Assembly (NCBI GenBank): GCA_002401545.1
Contig: NVTJ01000003.1
Location: 6,301-21,551, forward strand
Source: Alphaproteobacteria bacterium
Lineage (GTDB): Bacteria > Pseudomonadota > Alphaproteobacteria > Sphingomonadales > Emcibacteraceae
DNA length: 15,251 bases
Direction: 5' to 3'
Translations under genes and position numbers: made by a program
The notes under the pieces: model-generated
The model's input: the letters and a program-made list of their open reading frames with translations, nothing else
The model's database searches: none
What the model was told of the DNA's origin: nothing
Part shown: positions 13,682-15,251 of the stretch, in pieces
Layout: every line of letters begins with the position of its first letter
How positions within the stretch are numbered: position 1 is the first letter of the stretch

Positions 13682-15220
13682 ATGGCACTTTCGCCACGAA
13701 TAGAATTAAAAATATCGCAATCACTGGTCATGACGCCCCAGTTGCAGCAGGCTATCAAACTGCTGCAATATTCAAATATTGACCTTGTGGATTTTGTCAC
13801 TCAGGAGATTGAGAAGAACCCGCTTCTGGAACTGGGTGAAAATGACCCGCCCAAATCCACTGATGAAAACAGAGAAACTTCCCTTGGCGACAGTAGTGCT
13901 GAACGTAACGAAGCAAAGCCAACAGACACAACCGATGATTATCTCAACAACCCAAATGGCGAAAACCTGAATTCAGAAGCGGCAATGGATAATGACTTTA
14001 ACAATGACTGTGTCATTGATTCTGTTCCAAGCCCCCCTGCTGGCGACAGCCTGGGCTTAAGTTCAAAAAGCATGATGGGTGGTGGCGGCAGCTTTGACCA
14101 CTCAGACTTCGCCATGGACCTTCGGCTTACAAAAAGTATCAGCCTGAGCGATCACCTGCTGGAGCAGCTTAACCTTCTGGCGGAGGAAGCCAATGACAAA
14201 ATTATTATTCGGTTTCTGATCGGTATGCTGGATGAAGCCGGCTACCTGTCAGAAAGCAGTGAATTAATTGCCGAACGGTTTGGCTGTGCCGTCAATGAAA
14301 TAGAACGGATCATCCATATTGCCCAGACTCTGGAACCGGTGGGCGTTTTTGCCCGTGACCTGAAAGAATGCCTTAAAATCCAGCTACGCAATAATGACCG
14401 GCTTGATCCGGCCATGGAAATACTCCTTGATAATCTGGACCGTCTGGCCAAACGTGATTATCCCACGCTACTCAGATTATGTAAGATTGATACCGAAGAC
14501 CTGAAAGATATGATTGAGGAAATACAGGCCCTCAATCCCAGACCAGGCCTTGCTTTCAATACAAGTATTTCTCAAACTGTCATCCCTGATGTTTTCATTC
14601 GCAAAGGCCCCAGTGGGAACTGGATTGTTGAATTAAACAGCGAAACCCTGCCCAGAGTTCTGTTTAATAACCGTTACCTTACGGAGGTTAAAAGCCACGC
14701 CACCGATAAGAAGGACAAAGAATATCTCGCCGAATGTGCCGCTTCTGCCAACTGGCTGGTCAAGGCGCTGGACCAGCGCGCCAGGACAATTCTGAAGGTT
14801 TCGTCCGAGTTGGTAAAACATCAGGAGAATTTCTTTGAAAAAGGCGTTAAATATCTCAAACCCCTGAATTTGAAAACCATAGCCGACGCCATAGAAATGC
14901 ATGAAAGTACAGTGAGTCGCGTAACGTCCAATAAATTCATATCAACCAATCGCGGTATTTTTGAAATGAAATATTTCTTCACCACCGCCATTGCCGCCAT
15001 GGAAGGCGGAGAAAGCCATTCATCGGAATCTGTTAAATATACAATTCAGACATTGATTGATGCCGAAAAACCCAAAAAAATACTCTCCGACGACAAACTG
15101 GTGAACATCCTGAAATTGGAAGGCGTTGATATTGCTAGAAGAACTGTTGCCAAATACCGGGAGGCGTTAAATATCCCCTCTTCCATACAACGGAGAAGAA
15201 TTAAAAATGCTGCTTTTTAA
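13682..15220 (+). CDS. rpoN: RNA polymerase sigma-54 factor
   Basis: 512 residues, the normal length. Region I (1-50) is the glutamine- and leucine-rich activator-responsive part, LSQSLVMTPQLQQAIKLLQ in type, ending NPLLE. Region II (about 51-130) is acidic and low-complexity, with many D, E, N and S and a short glycine run. Region III carries the core-binding part and the HTH (DAIEMHESTVSRVTSNKFISTNRGIFEMKYFF), and the RpoN box ARRTVAKYRE is intact at 485-494, recognising the -24 element. It starts 16 bp after lptB, so is probably co-transcribed. The downstream gene usual in this order (hpf/raiA) would begin beyond the window; the last 31 bases hold nothing recognisable. Confidence 0.96.
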   Translation: MALSPRIELKISQSLVMTPQLQQAIKLLQYSNIDLVDFVTQEIEKNPLLELGENDPPKSTDENRETSLGDSSAERNEAKPTDTTDDYLNNPNGENLNSEAAMDNDFNNDCVIDSVPSPPAGDSLGLSSKSMMGGGGSFDHSDFAMDLRLTKSISLSDHLLEQLNLLAEEANDKIIIRFLIGMLDEAGYLSESSELIAERFGCAVNEIERIIHIAQTLEPVGVFARDLKECLKIQLRNNDRLDPAMEILLDNLDRLAKRDYPTLLRLCKIDTEDLKDMIEEIQALNPRPGLAFNTSISQTVIPDVFIRKGPSGNWIVELNSETLPRVLFNNRYLTEVKSHATDKKDKEYLAECAASANWLVKALDQRARTILKVSSELVKHQENFFEKGVKYLKPLNLKTIADAIEMHESTVSRVTSNKFISTNRGIFEMKYFFTTAIAAMEGGESHSSESVKYTIQTLIDAEKPKKILSDDKLVNILKLEGVDIARRTVAKYREALNIPSSIQRRRIKNAAF

Positions 15221-15251
15221 AAAAACCAACGCAGGAAAAATCCAGATAGCG

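Noticed and set aside
1..15251. CRISPR arrays, insertion sequences, prophage, toxin-antitoxin or defence genes
   Set aside because: No regularly spaced repeats, transposase, integrase, nuclease-type defence domain or small toxin pair was seen on either strand.

Overview
The window looks like a chromosomal segment of an alphaproteobacterium with moderate GC (mid-40s percent by eye). The main evidence is the right-hand gene order, rnd (short form), lptC, lptA, lptB, rpoN, which is a typical alphaproteobacterial neighbourhood. The yeast-like saccharopine dehydrogenase pair together with moderate GC would fit marine lineages such as Kordiimonadales or Emcibacterales, but that finer placement is inference.

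Layout. 1-603 (-) is a LysR regulator cut by the left edge. It is divergent from a MAPEG membrane protein (729-1139, +), with an 18-bp perfect palindrome between them. An unrecognised 330-residue protein (1159-2151, +) follows and ends inside a terminator hairpin. A CxxC carboxymuconolactone-decarboxylase/AhpD-like protein (2191-2745, -) is divergent from a TetR regulator (2864-3448, +), with two near-identical operators between them. A LuxR-type response regulator (3455-4099, -) lies downstream of a soluble three-PAS histidine kinase (4243-6210, -), probably its partner. An AT-rich stretch of about 680 bp (6211-6887) holds several short repeats and one doubtful 43-codon hydrophobic ORF. Two tightly spaced genes (6888-8000 and 8013-9197, +) encode the two saccharopine dehydrogenases of the saccharopine route between lysine and aminoadipate semialdehyde. 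A bifunctional GDP-mannose pyrophosphorylase/phosphomannose isomerase gene (9258-10661, -) converges on them. The rest (10855-15220, +) is RNase D, the LPS export genes lptC-lptA-lptB and rpoN (sigma-54).

How the genes work together. The left third is made of small regulator/target pairs: LysR with MAPEG, TetR with an AhpD-like protein, and a kinase with a regulator. The middle is amino-acid and sugar-nucleotide metabolism. The right third is a conserved envelope-biogenesis and transcription block. No mobile element, CRISPR array, rRNA, intact tRNA or defence system was seen. I do not see a clear undescribed system. The best candidates for novelty are the 330-residue unknown protein, the response regulator with a non-canonical receiver, the paired TetR operators and the repeat-bearing 6211-6887 spacer.
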